This document shows, piece by piece, positions 8,901 to 17,386 of a stretch of 64,000 bases of DNA; the stretch's first letter is position 1; each line of letters opens with the position of its first letter. Below the pieces are notes generated by a model. The model made no database searches. It had not been told where the DNA came from and saw only the letters and a program-made list of their open reading frames with translations. The position numbers and the translations under genes are program-made. Origin of the DNA: Planctomycetales bacterium (GTDB taxonomy: Bacteria; Planctomycetota; Planctomycetia; Planctomycetales; Planctomycetaceae); NCBI GenBank assembly GCA_026400835.1, contig JAPLOA010000056.1, positions 62,001-126,000 of the forward strand, in the 5' to 3' direction.

Positions 8901-11445
8901 TCAGCAGAACCATGGGTCGCGCAGGAGTCTGTTCGGGAACGACGCGATAGATTCGGCCCATCGTCGAGCCGGCTCGAGTATCCAGCGTGGCCAGAGTATC
9001 CGGCGGAATCCAGATCGGATGCTCAATCACATAGCGATACATGTCGACCACCCACAGCGCGCCGTCCGGGCCGGTGCGAGCCTGAACGGGGCGAAACCAG
9101 GGATCCGTCGAGGCCAGAAATTCTCGATCCAGCTCATCATCGTCGCGGCGAGATTTAAACGTGGCAGCCTGAGGAATCAACATCTGACGATGAACCAGAT
9201 TATTCACAGGCTCACAGGTGAACGCATTCTGAGAAACATCGGCCCCCAATAAATCATCTCGATAAATCCCCAATCCGCACGCTGCCGTTGGTCGCCCCGG
9301 CGGACCTGACAACATAAACAACACCTGATTGGAAATCGAAAACAACTGCCCCGGGTTCTGTTCGGTGTTGATCCCGACCACCGTCTGCGCAGCCGTCAAC
9401 CACGGATTGCGATCCAGATAATGACTGGCCAACGGATAATGCAGCAGCAACGCGCTGTTATTGCAGCCGAACCAGTCGCCCCAGTCATTACGAACCCGCC
9501 CCTGCTGAGTTGCCCCGGCTGCTGGCTCAATGACTCCCGTATCCGGATTGAAACGAAAATCGCGCTGACCGAGAGCCAATGTCGTTCCGGTTTTCGTGCT
9601 GGTGATCTGACCGCCAAACAAACCGCACGAACCATAAACCCAGCCATCGAGACCATATTCGAGACTGTTAACGCGAGCCTGAAAATTATGAGTCGCAAAG
9701 CCGGTCAGAAGCTTCTCAACCTTGTCCGCTTCGCCATCACCGTTGGTGTCTTCGGCATACAACACGTCCGGAGCCGCACAGACCAATAACCCGTTACGCC
9801 AGACCGTGACGCCTGTGGGAAACGGAATGCCGGTCAGAAAAATCTCAGAGCGATCAAATTGACCGTCGTGATTGTCATCGTACACACATCGAATCTGTCC
9901 TCCACTTTCTCCATCCGCGCGGCCCTGAGGATAGTCGTTCATTTCGGCCACCCAAAGATGTCCATCGGGGCCAAATGCGATCGCGACAGGGCTTTCAATG
10001 AGAGGTTCCGTAGCCGCCAATTCGACTCGATATCCGGCCGTCGTCTTCAGAGACAACAATGCCTCCATGGGAGCCAACGGTCTCACGCCGTTAGTTCTGG
10101 CTAAGTCGACAACGGGTGCAAACTGATCCCTCAGCTGCCCGAAGACTGCGTCGAAGATGGTTTGCTCAAGACCCGTGGCATACGCGCCGGGAATGTCATA
10201 ATAGACCATCGCTCCGCCACCTTCGTAGCCACCTTCCCGGAGGATTCTTTCTGACGGCACATAACCCGGACAGGCATTGGCATACGCATTCATCCACACT
10301 CGGGAACCATCAAGTTCCTGCTTCAGCCTCTTTGCATAGTCGACAACCACTTCGCCCGGCAGGAAGACCCAGGCGAGTTCATCGCCGAAGGCGATTGTCT
10401 GGATCGGATAGCTGATCTCTGTCATCAGCGCTTCACCACGATCAAGTCGTGCCAGTTGAGCGCGAGCATGATATCCGATGGCATTGTCGGCTTTCGCTCG
10501 CTCCTGCCATTCTTCGCGAGACGGCAGCGGAGCCAGCGGCAAGGTGACTCTTTGAATCGCCGTAATCGGTGCTTTCGTGAGCGGACGAAGCGGGCCGGCG
10601 AGTACTCTTTGTACTTCCTCGGCAAGTTCCTGGCCCAAACCGTCGGCCACATCGAACTTCGAACCCAGCACGCCGCCGCGAGGATTTGAATCCGCTCCGC
10701 AACCAATAGAAATCAAAGCCGTACAGCCGGGATTGCGGCGTTGAATATGTTCCATCGCATAACCGGCCCAGTCACCACTGATCATGTCGTCGCTGAGCGT
10801 CACGCAATGGCACGCATAGTTTGTAAACACCGCTCTCAACCTGCCGTCTTCACCGTGTACCGCCAGCACCGGCACATCATGGTCGACCGGGCCATCTTTG
10901 GTGCGACGATTAAACGCAAAACGGACATTCCCCACGGCCCACGAAAGACTTGATGGCTTGCGGTCGGCCAGTGCATCGACCGCAACTTTCACCAGCTTTG
11001 CCTCCAGTTCGTCGCTGTAGGTGAGAATATGCTGCCAGTGATCGTCGGGAATCGGTTTGCCAAACAAAGTATTCGCGCAGTTGCGAATCATTGGGCCGCT
11101 GTGAGTATGCGAAGCACAAATGGCGAGTCGACTTCTTTCCAGGCCATGAGCCTTCAACTTCTCCGCAATTCTCTCAGTGAGATCGTCAGGAATTCCCAGC
11201 GTATCAACGGTGATCACAACGACCGTATCGGCGTCAGAAGTTCCCACCGCCAGAGCTTTCGCCCAGAGCTGTTGTCGGACGCCTTCTGATTCTTTGACAC
11301 GCCCGCCGAAGCCGTTGAGTCGAATCGGGAACGACGGCGTCACGTCTATAGCAGAGATACCAACTTGAAATCGTGTTGGCTGCTCTGCTGCTGCAAACGA
11401 CGAGAAAGCTGCCAGAGCCCATGCGAGTACAATTAATCGCGACAT
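5962..11445 (-). CDS. Neutral-ceramidase-like / PVC-type dehydrogenase / cytochrome c fusion protein
   Basis: A very large exported protein of about 1827 aa. After a signal peptide (about 1-20) comes a neutral/alkaline ceramidase-like domain (about 25-440) with the metal-site motif SHTHSG at about 112-117, ACHC near 212 and SGDWAG near 223. Next is a PVC-type membrane-bound dehydrogenase beta-propeller (about 460-860, starting GYRVELAATEPLIESPVAIAFGPDG in three parts), then HEAT-like repeats (about 870-1230). A single haem c site CSHCH at about 1271-1275 begins a PVC haem domain, and about 400 further residues hold a sugar-binding-like segment and repeat helices. ATG 11445 is preferred over GTG 11475 for the cleaner signal peptide and GGGGAT upstream. 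It probably acts in the periplasm as a lipid- or polyol-degrading oxidative enzyme; the substrate is inferred only. Confidence 0.9.
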   Translation of the reverse strand: MSRLIVLAWALAAFSSFAAAEQPTRFQVGISAIDVTPSFPIRLNGFGGRVKESEGVRQQLWAKALAVGTSDADTVVVITVDTLGIPDDLTERIAEKLKAHGLERSRLAICASHTHSGPMIRNCANTLFGKPIPDDHWQHILTYSDELEAKLVKVAVDALADRKPSSLSWAVGNVRFAFNRRTKDGPVDHDVPVLAVHGEDGRLRAVFTNYACHCVTLSDDMISGDWAGYAMEHIQRRNPGCTALISIGCGADSNPRGGVLGSKFDVADGLGQELAEEVQRVLAGPLRPLTKAPITAIQRVTLPLAPLPSREEWQERAKADNAIGYHARAQLARLDRGEALMTEISYPIQTIAFGDELAWVFLPGEVVVDYAKRLKQELDGSRVWMNAYANACPGYVPSERILREGGYEGGGAMVYYDIPGAYATGLEQTIFDAVFGQLRDQFAPVVDLARTNGVRPLAPMEALLSLKTTAGYRVELAATEPLIESPVAIAFGPDGHLWVAEMNDYPQGRADGESGGQIRCVYDDNHDGQFDRSEIFLTGIPFPTGVTVWRNGLLVCAAPDVLYAEDTNGDGEADKVEKLLTGFATHNFQARVNSLEYGLDGWVYGSCGLFGGQITSTKTGTTLALGQRDFRFNPDTGVIEPAAGATQQGRVRNDWGDWFGCNNSALLLHYPLASHYLDRNPWLTAAQTVVGINTEQNPGQLFSISNQVLFMLSGPPGRPTAACGLGIYRDDLLGADVSQNAFTCEPVNNLVHRQMLIPQAATFKSRRDDDELDREFLASTDPWFRPVQARTGPDGALWVVDMYRYVIEHPIWIPPDTLATLDTRAGSTMGRIYRVVPEQTPARPMVLLNKLSGADLAAAMDTPNGTQRDLVQQLIQWNQEVAAIQALQKLCTESKNPAVRLQALATLANLKTATAENVKLALHDQDTHVRRDAVRVSESMFDKSPELVAAVQELAADPDTQVLMQVAYAAGFMNAEDAAKTLAAVGAREASGSQLDSAIESSLTTSNMSAVLREVSMTSAGTANWNRLLMNAATLADEKTLISLFAYLCRVAVSDVTTDSAAVSLGRLSAFVDAYRGRPESTLKPNSPVIVGDWSQVIAVAESVARNEEKDEKVRVAGVKLLAQGRMFNMPKTDVLIELLTPRSGPTMQSAVIAALSKDGSENIAEILLSHWATHEPRVRKEAIAMMLSRANWTQKLLSAIAAGTVSAAELDLAQQQALLDHQDEIIRNAATASFKPRTSAGRQAAIDRYTAAINEKGDPNLGRQVFQKHCSHCHRLQENGHSVGPEIAAYSGKPVQALLISMLDPNQAIDPRYQAYVAVLNDGRSLTGLIAEEAASNLTLLAAEGKRETVLRSEIEQIRSTGRSLMPEGFEQNASPEDVNNLWAWLQTIRQPPKSIEGNRPGIVKVPSSGNVALQAAQAEIYGGDITFETPFQNIGYWHDKDDVVRWRIQAENARELAVWGEWACDPNAAGNGFLIEGVQPSIQGNVGSTGAWSRYQLVYLGKTLIQEGESEVVIRPAGDLRAALADLRALHLVQIGGVPLATGMVADNEKPSKPPVTAAEIAARLIDDDAAAADREKLIAANLEKAAEIIPLMAVGLPEESGSKEEYRRIPWIWRVAIAVGKSADAGNVKTVLRVSLPASEKRLEHWQSVVIGGGLINGLTLAGHWPDEVLKTILQGDQPLQAGWDHALLESSMMADDESVPTGTRYDALRMVALRDWSMAKPQLEKYLQKGVHDELQMGAVSGLADVRDVTAAEMLIGAYGYLSDHNRRLALEGMLRDDAKILLTLQAIENSSLPPELKKNEMVLKLREHSNAEIRKQAALVTQ

Positions 11446-11810
11446 CGAAAGCATCCCCGATGAGGAGTGTGTCACAGTTGATTTTTAACTGCCTGAAAGC
11501 GGTCGCAACGGGCTGCCAGTGTATGAACACCAGTCACACCGATTTGCAAGGTTTCCAGCACGGCGAGGTATACCTGAGTCATGCGTCTGATGTCGAATGA
11601 CAGCCGACGACGAAGAAAATGTTCCGCAACGCGGAAGCATTCAATTTGTCAACCTGTTCACTCGCAATGGCGACTTCGTTACGGTTCACGGGTGAGATGC
11701 AGAACGCGAATGAGCTCGCGATGCAGCTGGTCAGTTTGGTTATATGCTTCATGAACCAGCAAAACGGCGGTCGCGAAAGAGCCAGCTTCAGCCCTGAGTT
11801 TCAGAAACTC
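11446..11810. other. Intergenic region with no gene recognised
   Basis: About 365 nt between the end of the MlrC-like gene and the start of the large fusion gene, both on the minus strand. The short open frames present have no Shine-Dalgarno sequence and no family resemblance. It must hold the promoter of the fusion gene, but none is assignable by eye. Confidence 0.5.
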
Positions 11811-13295
11811 TCAGTTCGGGATCTCCAAAGGAAAGAACTCGCGTGATCGTTTGCGGTACGGCAGTTTAGCGAAATCGTGAGTCTGAATCCCCTGAGCATC
11901 GACGTTGATAATCGTTTCCGCAAAACGTCCGAAGCTGGCTCGAAAATGCGCGGCTGATTTTACGGCAATGTACTTCATTTGTTCGCATTGAATCCCGAGT
12001 GTTCTCGCGAAGGCCGGGCCTAATGGCTGTTCCTTAGCGTTGACCACCACTACGGAAACTCCACCCTGCTTCAGCCAGGCGGAGCGTCCCATGTTTCCCG
12101 TCAGTCCGGCATACATCGGGCCGTCGTAGGTAAAGTCGCCGTTTGATAAAGACATGACCTGTGCGACCATCAGGACAGGCGGCCCCTGGATCGGATCAGA
12201 CTTTCCACCGACAGCAACGGAAACTTGTTGGCCAACTCCGGCCGCAAAAGCCATCTCGACGACTTCCGGATCGACCATGTACAGCAGCACTGCATCCTGC
12301 AGATTGAGTTCGAGAAACGTGCGCAGTATCTCGGTCGAATCTCCCGGGGAACCACCGCCAGTGTTGTCCGCATGATCCGCCAGCACGATGGGAAACTTAC
12401 CGATCGACTCCCCTTGTCGGATGGCCTCCTTCACCGCGACGGGTTTTGTTATCCAGAGTTGGCGGTGCTCCCAGATCCAGTCACCCAGCTCATCGGCTGT
12501 CGCTCGCGCGAGTGTAGGATCATCATTCGTGACGACGATCACACTGGCTCCCATGTCAGGAACATCGGCCCATGGAAATCCGGTTGCTACAGTGATCGCA
12601 AGAATTCCCGGGCGAGATTCCATCGCATGCACGCGTTGCATGAGTTCGCTCATCGGCCGGTTCGCTGTGACCTGACAGATGACATTCCAAAACAGCGGCA
12701 GTTGTCGAAGTGCCATCACCGGGCGAACTTCGCCGCGCAGGATCGAGACGATCAGGTCAGCGGCCTCGAGACCTCGTTCCGCCATGTCAACATGCGGATA
12801 AGTATCGAAACCAATGATCGCGCTCGCGTTGTCGACGCGAAGTTGTGAGTGATTGCCATGAAGATCCTGAGTCACCACGATGGGCCGATCAGAACCAAGA
12901 TAAGTTCTCACGGCGGCGATGAAGTCCCCATCACCGTCGTCGATCCCCTCAACAACCATCGCGCCGTGAAGATCGAGCAGTACTCCATCCACAGGTCCGT
13001 CCGTTTCTTCGGCAAGCTTCAAACGCTGCAGGAACTCCGCCTTCAGACGTTCATAATCCTGTCGCACAATCAGACCGCTGGGATAGGCGAACGTCCACAG
13101 CACAGGCACGACTTCAAAACCATGTTTCGTGGCGCCATCGATAAAACCGCCCGCGCAGATGTTGGATGCTGTAAAACGATCAATCACGGCCTGCCCGCGG
13201 AACAGACCAAATCCGGACTCGAAATCTTTCAGAGTCGTCGGCGTCTTGACAAATGTGCTGGTCTCATGAGAAATTCCACCAATCGCTATTCGCAT
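11811..13295 (-). CDS. M81 family metallopeptidase (MlrC-like)
   Basis: A 494-aa protein with the two-part MlrC architecture: an N-terminal domain opening with GGISHETSTFVKTPTTL, containing DLHGAMVVEGIDDGDGDF and DTYPHVDMAERG, which carry the family's conserved acidic and His metal-binding residues, and a C-terminal domain with DHADNTGGGSPGDST. The family is named for microcystinase C, which cleaves linearised microcystin or its peptide products; most planctomycete members are of unknown substrate and sit in catabolic gene neighbourhoods. No signal peptide is visible, so it is probably cytoplasmic. ATG 13295 is chosen over a GTG one codon upstream. It stands alone. Confidence 0.93.
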   Translation of the reverse strand: MRIAIGGISHETSTFVKTPTTLKDFESGFGLFRGQAVIDRFTASNICAGGFIDGATKHGFEVVPVLWTFAYPSGLIVRQDYERLKAEFLQRLKLAEETDGPVDGVLLDLHGAMVVEGIDDGDGDFIAAVRTYLGSDRPIVVTQDLHGNHSQLRVDNASAIIGFDTYPHVDMAERGLEAADLIVSILRGEVRPVMALRQLPLFWNVICQVTANRPMSELMQRVHAMESRPGILAITVATGFPWADVPDMGASVIVVTNDDPTLARATADELGDWIWEHRQLWITKPVAVKEAIRQGESIGKFPIVLADHADNTGGGSPGDSTEILRTFLELNLQDAVLLYMVDPEVVEMAFAAGVGQQVSVAVGGKSDPIQGPPVLMVAQVMSLSNGDFTYDGPMYAGLTGNMGRSAWLKQGGVSVVVVNAKEQPLGPAFARTLGIQCEQMKYIAVKSAAHFRASFGRFAETIINVDAQGIQTHDFAKLPYRKRSREFFPLEIPN

Positions 13296-13733
13296 CACAT
13301 GCCCCCGGAGTGACCAGACAGAGTTTCAGCCGTGCATGGCGTTCTGTCGTTCGACGAGTCGTTCGAGAACTCGGAACACCTGTCAGGAGTATGGTTGGTT
13401 TCTCATTCAAGCACCAGGCTGCAGTGAGTTTCTGCCTCCTGATTGACGTTGAACGCGGCGCGGTGTCTGAGATCTTCTCGACAGTTCGCTGCACATTCAT
13501 GGCATTCCCTTGATGGCAGTCGGAGCACGCCACAGTTGCGGGCTTACTCCATGGCACGCGCGCTATCTCGGTTCACTCTCAAGGCTACGGCATATTCAGA
13601 ATGCCGGCAAGCTTTCACAGCGATTGCGATTTGACGCTGGCTTGAGATACGCACAAGGAAGAATGGACAAGGACCGACTTTATGCTTCTCTTAAAGCCAC
13701 GCTCATTTGTTCCACTCGTCTTTGCAACGCGGA
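13296..13733. other. Intergenic region with no convincing gene
   Basis: A 438-nt spacer between two minus-strand genes. A minus-strand frame over 13264-13557 contains one CSDCHQ string resembling a haem site, but it overlaps the MlrC start, lacks any other cytochrome feature and has no Shine-Dalgarno sequence. Nothing else recognisable. Confidence 0.45.
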
Positions 13734-14918
13734 CTATCGAGCCGACTTCGCTTCAGCAAGCGCCTGCATCTCTTCAGCGACATCTGCAGGGTCTTCGAGA
13801 AACTGCTTCAGATTCTCTTCAGTACTGAACAACCACAGACGCTTTCGGAAGAACGCGGCGTACTCCAGCTTGCCCATCACTCGCTCCTCGTCGTTCAGCA
13901 TGGCCACGGAGCAAATCCCGTCGAACAACGGCCAGTAGTCATTTGGCTTAGCAAGGAAAGTCTGCTTGGCCTCTTCAGAACTAAAGTGCAGCACGTGGCC
14001 ACGATACTTTGTCTGATGACGCGGTGAGCCATCAATGATTTCTCGGCTCTCAACGGCCGTTACCAGGCAATGGCCCTCGAATTCCGGTGCATCCATTACC
14101 TCACCAGGCACGATCCTGCGTGGCGATGTTTTGGGTTCCGATATCTTCTTCTGGCTCACGGTCGCAAAGAAATCGTCATCTTCAGCGGCAGGTGTTGACT
14201 CATCCACTTCCGCAGTCATCTCGTCTTCCGGCGTGTCGTTAGCAGCGGGTTCAAATGCTTCCCGCTCGGCGACAGTCACAAACTCTGGCTCAGATTCCTG
14301 CTCCGTGGCTTCCTCTTCCATAGCCTGCTCTTCCGTAGCTTCTTCAGCCATCGGCTGCTCAGCCTCGATCGCTTCGAATTCCAGTTCCTGCTTCGGTGGA
14401 CGAGTTTGGGCTGAGGCAACGGCCGACGCAGGTCTTGCAATTACGGGTTGCTGAACCTGGCGTTTGGCCGCAGGATTCTGTGAGACTTGCTGCTGGTTAG
14501 CCCCGGAGTTCTTGTCCAGCTTCGTCAGGAGGGCTTCCGGGGTCTGAAAGCCGGGGATGCGTTCGATGATCTGCAGTGTCGGAGAGACAACCAGAATGGC
14601 TGGAAGTCCCTTGATATCCAGATCGGCGACCAACTGTTTGTGCTCGTCCGCGTCAACTCGTACGGCAACGTAATTCTCGTTCACGAACTTCACAACGCGT
14701 CGATCAACGAAGGTCGTTTTCTCCATCCGCTTGCAATACACACACCAGTCAGCTGTAAACTCCAGCAGCACAGGCTGTCCCGTTGAGGCCGCCCGTTGCA
14801 GAGAACTTTCGATATCAGTGGACCAGGGAATCTCATTCCCGGCGACGAATTGAGTCAAGCTCATCACCACGGCAAGAGTGACGAACGAAATATGACGTGG
14901 CAGGCATTGAAGCGACAT
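13734..14918 (-). CDS. Exported thioredoxin-fold protein with C-terminal YHS-like domain
   Basis: A 394-aa protein. The N-terminal signal peptide (about 1-27) is followed by a thioredoxin-like domain (about 28-135) with the redox pair Cys59-Cys62 in DWCVYCKRM, of the DsbD-gamma/thioredoxin_7 type. A linker (about 140-285) is extremely rich in Glu and Ala and low in complexity. The C-terminal ~110 residues (GHCLVTAVESREIIDGS onward) form the YHS-like domain found in planctomycete thioredoxin proteins, with Cys residues in GHC and DGIC. The frame is open to 15233, but ATG 14918 starts the signal peptide directly and the upstream residues look non-coding. Likely a periplasmic disulphide reductase or metal-handling protein. 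Confidence 0.88.
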   Translation of the reverse strand: MSLQCLPRHISFVTLAVVMSLTQFVAGNEIPWSTDIESSLQRAASTGQPVLLEFTADWCVYCKRMEKTTFVDRRVVKFVNENYVAVRVDADEHKQLVADLDIKGLPAILVVSPTLQIIERIPGFQTPEALLTKLDKNSGANQQQVSQNPAAKRQVQQPVIARPASAVASAQTRPPKQELEFEAIEAEQPMAEEATEEQAMEEEATEQESEPEFVTVAEREAFEPAANDTPEDEMTAEVDESTPAAEDDDFFATVSQKKISEPKTSPRRIVPGEVMDAPEFEGHCLVTAVESREIIDGSPRHQTKYRGHVLHFSSEEAKQTFLAKPNDYWPLFDGICSVAMLNDEERVMGKLEYAAFFRKRLWLFSTEENLKQFLEDPADVAEEMQALAEAKSAR

Positions 14919-15230
14919 CGATGAGCCCCATCCGTTGGGCGTGAAAAACTTAACTCCGTTTTCTGTATCGGACAGGAACACGCGATTCGTGCGACTGTTC
15001 GATGCAAAACAAGGGACATTCCTCAAACCCCGCACAACCTGAACGGATTGGGTTGCGGAGAATTTCGCCGCCGCATCAACCCTTGCGGCAAATACTGCGG
15101 CGTGAGCACTTGTTGCGATGTTGGGCAGATCAGACTCACATCGGTTTGCATCTTGACGAGCGGGAGGAGACACATTCTGCCTGATCGCACTTTCGCACTG
15201 AGGACCAGTCCCGAAATAAGTTCCCGAAAT

Positions 15231-15250
15231 CACAACCCGCTGCGTGAGTT
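15231..15250. repeat. REP-like palindrome, half copy
   Basis: cacaacccgctgcgtgagtt matches the left arm of the REP-like family and is followed by the same 'tgaagttg' flank seen beside the copies at 22.3 and 58.2 kb. No right arm follows at the expected distance. Confidence 0.6.
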
Positions 15251-15309
15251 CTGAAGTTGCGCATTTCAGACCTTCGGTTGATCAAGCTTCCAAAAACAGA
15301 GGGATTTGT

Positions 15310-15393
15310 CACAACCCGAAGCGTCAGCGAGGAATTTGCGGAAACACTGGCGAAACGCAAAAACTCAATCCCTCACTGACGTGTCGAGTTGTG
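15310..15393. repeat. REP/ERIC-like palindromic repeat, full copy
   Basis: 84 bp with left arm CACAACCCGAAGCGTCAGCG and a right arm that is its imperfect reverse complement (ending gacgtgtcgagttgtg). It lies in the divergent spacer upstream of both the thioredoxin-fold and GH-like genes. The same arms recur at 22271, 24288, 58177 and 58269. Confidence 0.85.
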
Positions 15394-15553
15394 AAAAGCC
15401 ATTCAATCAACAGCCTGTCTGGCGAAACTTGCGTGCGATGCTATGAGAATTTGCGACTGTCCATTGTCATCACATGCACACAGATCGAGGAAAGCCGCGA
15501 TGCCCCGGTCGGCAGGCAGGTCGGCTGAAGTTAACAACTTCACTCCCGCAAAA

Positions 15554-15697
15554 GGGTGTAGTCGCGGATGATTGTTCACTTGGGAGGGCGAGGCCCCCGC
15601 CGAGCCACTGCACTGCGGAAACGCACGGCTCGGCAGGAGCCTCGCCCTCCCGCAATTGCACTTCGTTGTGGGCTACCGAAATCCGCGACTGCACCCC
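15554..15697. mobile_element. MITE-like palindromic element, copy 1
   Basis: A 144-bp unit with 16-bp terminal inverted repeats (gggtgtagtcgcggat and atccgcgactgcaccc, 15/16 complementary). An inner perfect 13-bp inverted repeat (15582-15594 with 15639-15651) lets the whole element fold as one nested hairpin. The 6-mer gcaaaa directly abuts the left end (15548-15553) and recurs at 15700-15705, like a target-site duplication. It contains no transposase; any mobility would need enzymes in trans. It shares most of its sequence with 26232-26374. Confidence 0.8.
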
Positions 15698-15815
15698 CTG
15701 CAAAACATCGTCTTCCGGAAACTTGCAGTGTGACGGTGAATCCTCGAGCATGCACGCCCAGACTTTGCTCTGCCCGCCATCAGTCGCTTACCCGCTGCTA
15801 CTCAGGATCTTCTGC

Positions 15816-17357
15816 ATGAACACGGACATCTCCCGACTGGGACTAGTGATCGTCGCAATTTTGTTTCTCAATCCGATCAGTCATAAGGCTTATGGGCAGA
15901 GGAATGATGTTATCAACCTGGGAGCTCAGCGAGAACTGTTTATCGACGATCATCTGATTGGCGCGATGAAGAATGCGCAGTTGCTGGTGCATGCACCAGT
16001 CCGAGAAGACATCGCCGTGACGTGCGATGCACCATGGGAAGGCAACGGCTGCGGATACTACACCGTGCTCCATGACAAACAGGAATCGAAGTATCGCATG
16101 TATTATCACGCATGGCAGATTCCAACCGGAATTGAACCCGGCGGTCCGCTGACGATTGGCTACTTTGAGAGCAGCGACGGGATCAAATGGGATCGCCCGA
16201 ACCTTGGACTTTGCGAGTTCAACGGTTCAAAAGACAACAATATTATGCTCGACAAAATGGGGGACGGAGGACTCTGCCATGACTTCTCACCGTTTATCGA
16301 CCCGAACCCGAGGGCTACGCCGGAAGCTCGCTACAAAGCGACCGGAGCTGGGTTTGACTGCATGAAGGGCGTCTGGGCGTATCAGTCGCCCGATGGAATT
16401 CATTGGAAGCCAATGAAGGACAAGCCCGTTTTTGACAAGGGTATTTTTGACTCGCAGAATATTTCGTTCTGGTCGACCAAAGAGCAGAAGTATGTGCTTT
16501 ACTATCGCATTTTTTCCGGTGAGGGAACAACCGGCACTCGTCTGGTCAATCGCGCGGTTTCGGACGATTTTGTGAATTGGACGGATGAAGGGACAATTCA
16601 GTTTCCTGAAGGCGAAGGCCCCGAGCAACTGGCTCAGTTTTATGTGAACCAGATCAAGCCTTACGAACGAGCACCTCAGATTTACCTGGGATTCCCCGCG
16701 CGTTACGTGGACCATGGACTGACGGCATCAACTCCGCTTTTGCCGGAATGGAGTCTGCGCGAAAAACGCATGACAGTGGCACCGCGTTATGGGACGGCGG
16801 TGACAGATTCGGTGTACATCACCAGTCGAGACGGTAAGACGTTTCGTCAGAGCAACGATGTATTCCTGCGGCCCGGCTTGAGAACTGAACATAACTGGTC
16901 GTATGGCGATAATTATATAGCGTGGCACGTGGTCGAAACGGACTCCACGAAAGATGATACCCCACGTGAGCTGTCGTTGTATGCGACGGAATCGTATTTC
17001 ACAGGCCGTGATTCTCGCCTGCGTCGTTATTCGCTCCGAATCGACGGCTTTGCGTCGGTCCATGCCAAACTGCAGAAAGGTGAACTGCAAACGAAGCCGA
17101 TTACATTCACTGGCAAAGAACTCTCGATTAACGTTGCGACCAGTGCGGCGGGAATGGTCCGAGTGGCGATCTGCAATCCTGACGGGTCTGCGATTCCCGG
17201 GTTTACTTTGGAGGACTGTGACCTCATCTACGGCGATTCAATTGATCGCAAAGTCACATGGAAGAACAATGCCAGCGTCGAATCACTGATCGGCCATCCG
17301 GTGATTCTGCGCTTCGCAATGAAAGAGGCGGATCTGTATTCCCTTATCTTTCAATAG
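15816..17357 (+). CDS. Exported GH32/GH43-like beta-propeller protein
   Basis: A 513-aa protein with an N-terminal signal peptide (about 1-29, ending KAYGQ) followed by a beta-propeller-like body. It opens with LGAQRELFIDDHLIG, typical of a planctomycete family related to glycoside hydrolase families 32/43, and contains the repeated propeller strand pattern YRMYYHAW, YFESSDGIKWDRPNLGL, WAYQSPDGIHWKP and VLYYRIF. The Asp-rich blades suit a glycan-binding or hydrolysing role, but the catalytic triad cannot be assigned confidently. ATG 15816 is used because the longer frame to 15474 is translated MITE sequence. It is convergent with the beta-helix gene 29 nt downstream. Confidence 0.8.
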   Translation: MNTDISRLGLVIVAILFLNPISHKAYGQRNDVINLGAQRELFIDDHLIGAMKNAQLLVHAPVREDIAVTCDAPWEGNGCGYYTVLHDKQESKYRMYYHAWQIPTGIEPGGPLTIGYFESSDGIKWDRPNLGLCEFNGSKDNNIMLDKMGDGGLCHDFSPFIDPNPRATPEARYKATGAGFDCMKGVWAYQSPDGIHWKPMKDKPVFDKGIFDSQNISFWSTKEQKYVLYYRIFSGEGTTGTRLVNRAVSDDFVNWTDEGTIQFPEGEGPEQLAQFYVNQIKPYERAPQIYLGFPARYVDHGLTASTPLLPEWSLREKRMTVAPRYGTAVTDSVYITSRDGKTFRQSNDVFLRPGLRTEHNWSYGDNYIAWHVVETDSTKDDTPRELSLYATESYFTGRDSRLRRYSLRIDGFASVHAKLQKGELQTKPITFTGKELSINVATSAAGMVRVAICNPDGSAIPGFTLEDCDLIYGDSIDRKVTWKNNASVESLIGHPVILRFAMKEADLYSLIFQ

Positions 17358-17386
17358 TGGCGTGCAGCATCTCAGCTCCCGTGCCG

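Larger units (their letters stand above)
14919..15815. other. Repeat-rich intergenic region
   Basis: An 897-nt divergent spacer holding a half copy (15231-15250) and a full copy (15310-15393) of the REP-like palindrome and one copy of the MITE-like element (15554-15697), listed separately. The reading frame that runs through the MITE into the next gene is an artefact of the repeat. Promoters for both flanking genes must lie here but are not assignable. Confidence 0.7.

Noticed and set aside
13264-13557. Possible small cytochrome (CSDCHQ)
   Set aside because: Only one motif in a frame that overlaps the MlrC start, with no signal peptide or ribosome binding site.
15474-15815. Long N-terminal extension of the GH-like gene
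   Set aside because: It is a translation of the MITE-like element and REP-like DNA; the true start at 15816 begins a signal peptide.
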